Of a DNA stretch of 64,000 nt, positions 63,248 through 64,000 are shown one piece after another; the stretch's first letter is position 1, and every line of letters starts with the position of its first letter. Both the position numbers and the translations under genes were made by a program. A model generated the notes under the pieces. It saw only the letters and a program-made list of their open reading frames with translations. It did not search any database and was not told where the DNA came from. Source of the stretch: Aliiroseovarius lamellibrachiae. GTDB lineage: Bacteria; Pseudomonadota; Alphaproteobacteria; Rhodobacterales; Rhodobacteraceae. The DNA is taken from assembly GCF_018599245.1 (NCBI RefSeq), contig NZ_JAHEVJ010000003.1, positions 297,813-361,812 of the forward strand. The letters are read 5' to 3'.

Positions 63248-63353
63248 GATTTGGCCTCCTTATTCTTTGACGTCATGAGTTACGGATCTTTTGTGAATTT
63301 TTCAAGCTTCCCCTCTTGCAAACCCCAGCCTGTGACGCTAAATCAGCGCCAGT

Positions 63354-63430
63354 GCCGCCTTAGCTCAGTTGGTTAGAGCACTGGTTTGTGGAACCAGGGG
63401 TCCCCCGTTCGAGCCGGGGAGGCGGTACCA
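63354..63430 (+). tRNA. tRNA-His (anticodon GTG) without G-1
   Basis: The 77-base cloverleaf has anticodon loop TTGTGGA between CTGGT and ACCAG, T arm CCCCG-TTCGAGC-CGGGG, and an encoded CCA. The discriminator is A73, the first pair is G1-U72, and the base before G1 is T, so the extra G-1 of most tRNA-His is not encoded. This matches the altered tRNA-His identity described in many alphaproteobacteria. Confidence 0.96.
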
Positions 63431-63456
63431 TTCTCCCCACATTGGGGACGGTTGAG

Positions 63457-63481
63457 AAAGACGCCCTTGGGCGTCTTTTTT
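63457..63481 (+). terminator. Rho-independent terminator after tRNA-His
   Basis: AAAGACGCCC (63457-63466) and GGGCGTCTTT (63469-63478) form a stem with only two apical bases unpaired (likely opened to a four-base loop), and the T-run continues to 63481. It lies 26 bases after the tRNA. Confidence 0.9.
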
Positions 63482-63637
63482 CGTTTTGATGCTTGGTCTT
63501 GGCTGAAAAACTGATGGTGTCGCAATCGAAGGACGGTGAGGATTGCGAATGACCAACCGGCTCATGCCCGGCTGCACCACCGATGCCACAATCGGGGGCC
63601 GGCGCGAAAGATGCAAGTGTTTGGTGGGGGCGGTCGA

Positions 63638-63961
63638 TTATCTGCCGGGGGTGATCGCGATGTCCTGATACACGGTTTCCCCATCAAGCCCCATGATCAG
63701 AATGCGGTCATCATTGGTCACAATCGCCAGCCAGCCCGCCCCACGGGTCACGGCGGTGGCGGTCACGCCTTCTGGCAATGTGATGTTTTCCGGCAAGGGC
63801 AGGGCGCTTTCTTGCTGGAAGCGCATGACAATCACCGTGATCAGCACTATGAGACCAATGATTGTGGTCGCCGTCAGGGTGGTCACGAGGATTTTCAGAA
63901 AGCGGACGGTGCCATCAATGGCGCCTGTGTCCGGTGTTTCGTCCTGAGGAGTATTGTCCAT
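63638..63961 (-). CDS. Membrane-anchored protein of unknown function (DUF6476-like)
   Basis: A 107-residue protein with a polar N-terminus, one membrane segment (about residues 20-48, LVTTLTATTIIGLIVLITVI) and a small beta-rich outer domain (LPEGVTATAVTRGAGWLAIVTNDDRILIMGLDG in part). From memory it resembles DUF6476 of Rhodobacterales. The start at 63961 follows AAAGGGG; in-frame ATGs at 63994 and 63991 are less likely. It probably follows another minus-strand gene beyond the window. Confidence 0.78.
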   Translation of the reverse strand: MDNTPQDETPDTGAIDGTVRFLKILVTTLTATTIIGLIVLITVIVMRFQQESALPLPENITLPEGVTATAVTRGAGWLAIVTNDDRILIMGLDGETVYQDIAITPGR

Positions 63962-64000
63962 GGCCGCCCCTTTGCGCCTGATCGAGGTCATCATTGCGGA

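Overview
The window is a 64 kb chromosomal segment from an alphaproteobacterium, almost certainly a marine member of Rhodobacterales (Roseobacter group). The main reasons are a complete nuo operon interleaved with small Rhodobacterales-type genes, a NuoE carrying a long Lys/Ala-rich helix-hairpin-helix tail, a Hint-domain protein, a GTTC-N7-GTTC LexA box, GANTC methylation sites, and a tRNA-His that lacks G-1. No species can be named from the sequence. I see no insertion sequence, prophage, CRISPR array or broken gene.

Layout. 1-13970: the 3' end of nuoE, then nuoF, G, H, I, J, K, L, M and N (complex I), with five extra small genes and one possible 23-codon leader ORF between the subunits. 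The same strand continues tightly into birA, coaX and ribonuclease J (13960-17183), which ends at a mirror-image terminator pair. 17341-22989: minus-strand genes for a DEAD-box helicase, two unrecognised proteins, prfC and a Hint-domain protein. 23205-30920: an atypical SDR, an aldo/keto reductase, and an L-carnitine catabolic cluster (GlxA/CdhR-type regulator, dehydrocarnitine-cleaving enzyme, SDR, lipocalin lipoprotein, carnitine dehydrogenase fused to a thioesterase, DMT transporter). 30939-34015: a Nudix hydrolase, then an EF-hand protein, ECF sigma factor, putative anti-sigma factor and ZraP/CpxP-like protein. 34081-38794: a c-di-GMP region with a PleD-like diguanylate cyclase whose receiver has lost its phospho-acceptor, and an H-NOX-like protein without heme-ligand residues paired with a second diguanylate cyclase. 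38879-44213: two near-identical tRNA-Glu genes, recJ, an isochorismatase-like hydrolase, glpX and hom. 44397-50834: a lipoprotein, a TetR regulator, dnaG, rpoD and three small genes. 50835-61426: nrdR, ribD, ribE, ribB(X), ribH and nusB, interrupted by an inverted capsule block (KpsC, Wza/KpsD-like, KpsS) and a Tat-exported metallo-beta-lactamase-fold enzyme. 61536-64000: a membrane protein, a TTTAAA-rich repeat region, an SOS-regulated mmcB, small proteins and tRNA-His.

Most of the window is housekeeping. The parts most worth attention are: the H-NOX-like/diguanylate cyclase pair without visible heme ligands; five GANTC sites within 69 bp upstream of rpoD; two Shine-Dalgarno-sequestering RNA hairpins (inside the nuo operon and before the DEAD-box helicase, the latter with two mutually exclusive folds); the carnitine cluster with its fused dehydrogenase-thioesterase; and the repeat and palindrome region upstream of mmcB. 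All functional statements rest on motif recognition by eye; no database search was run.
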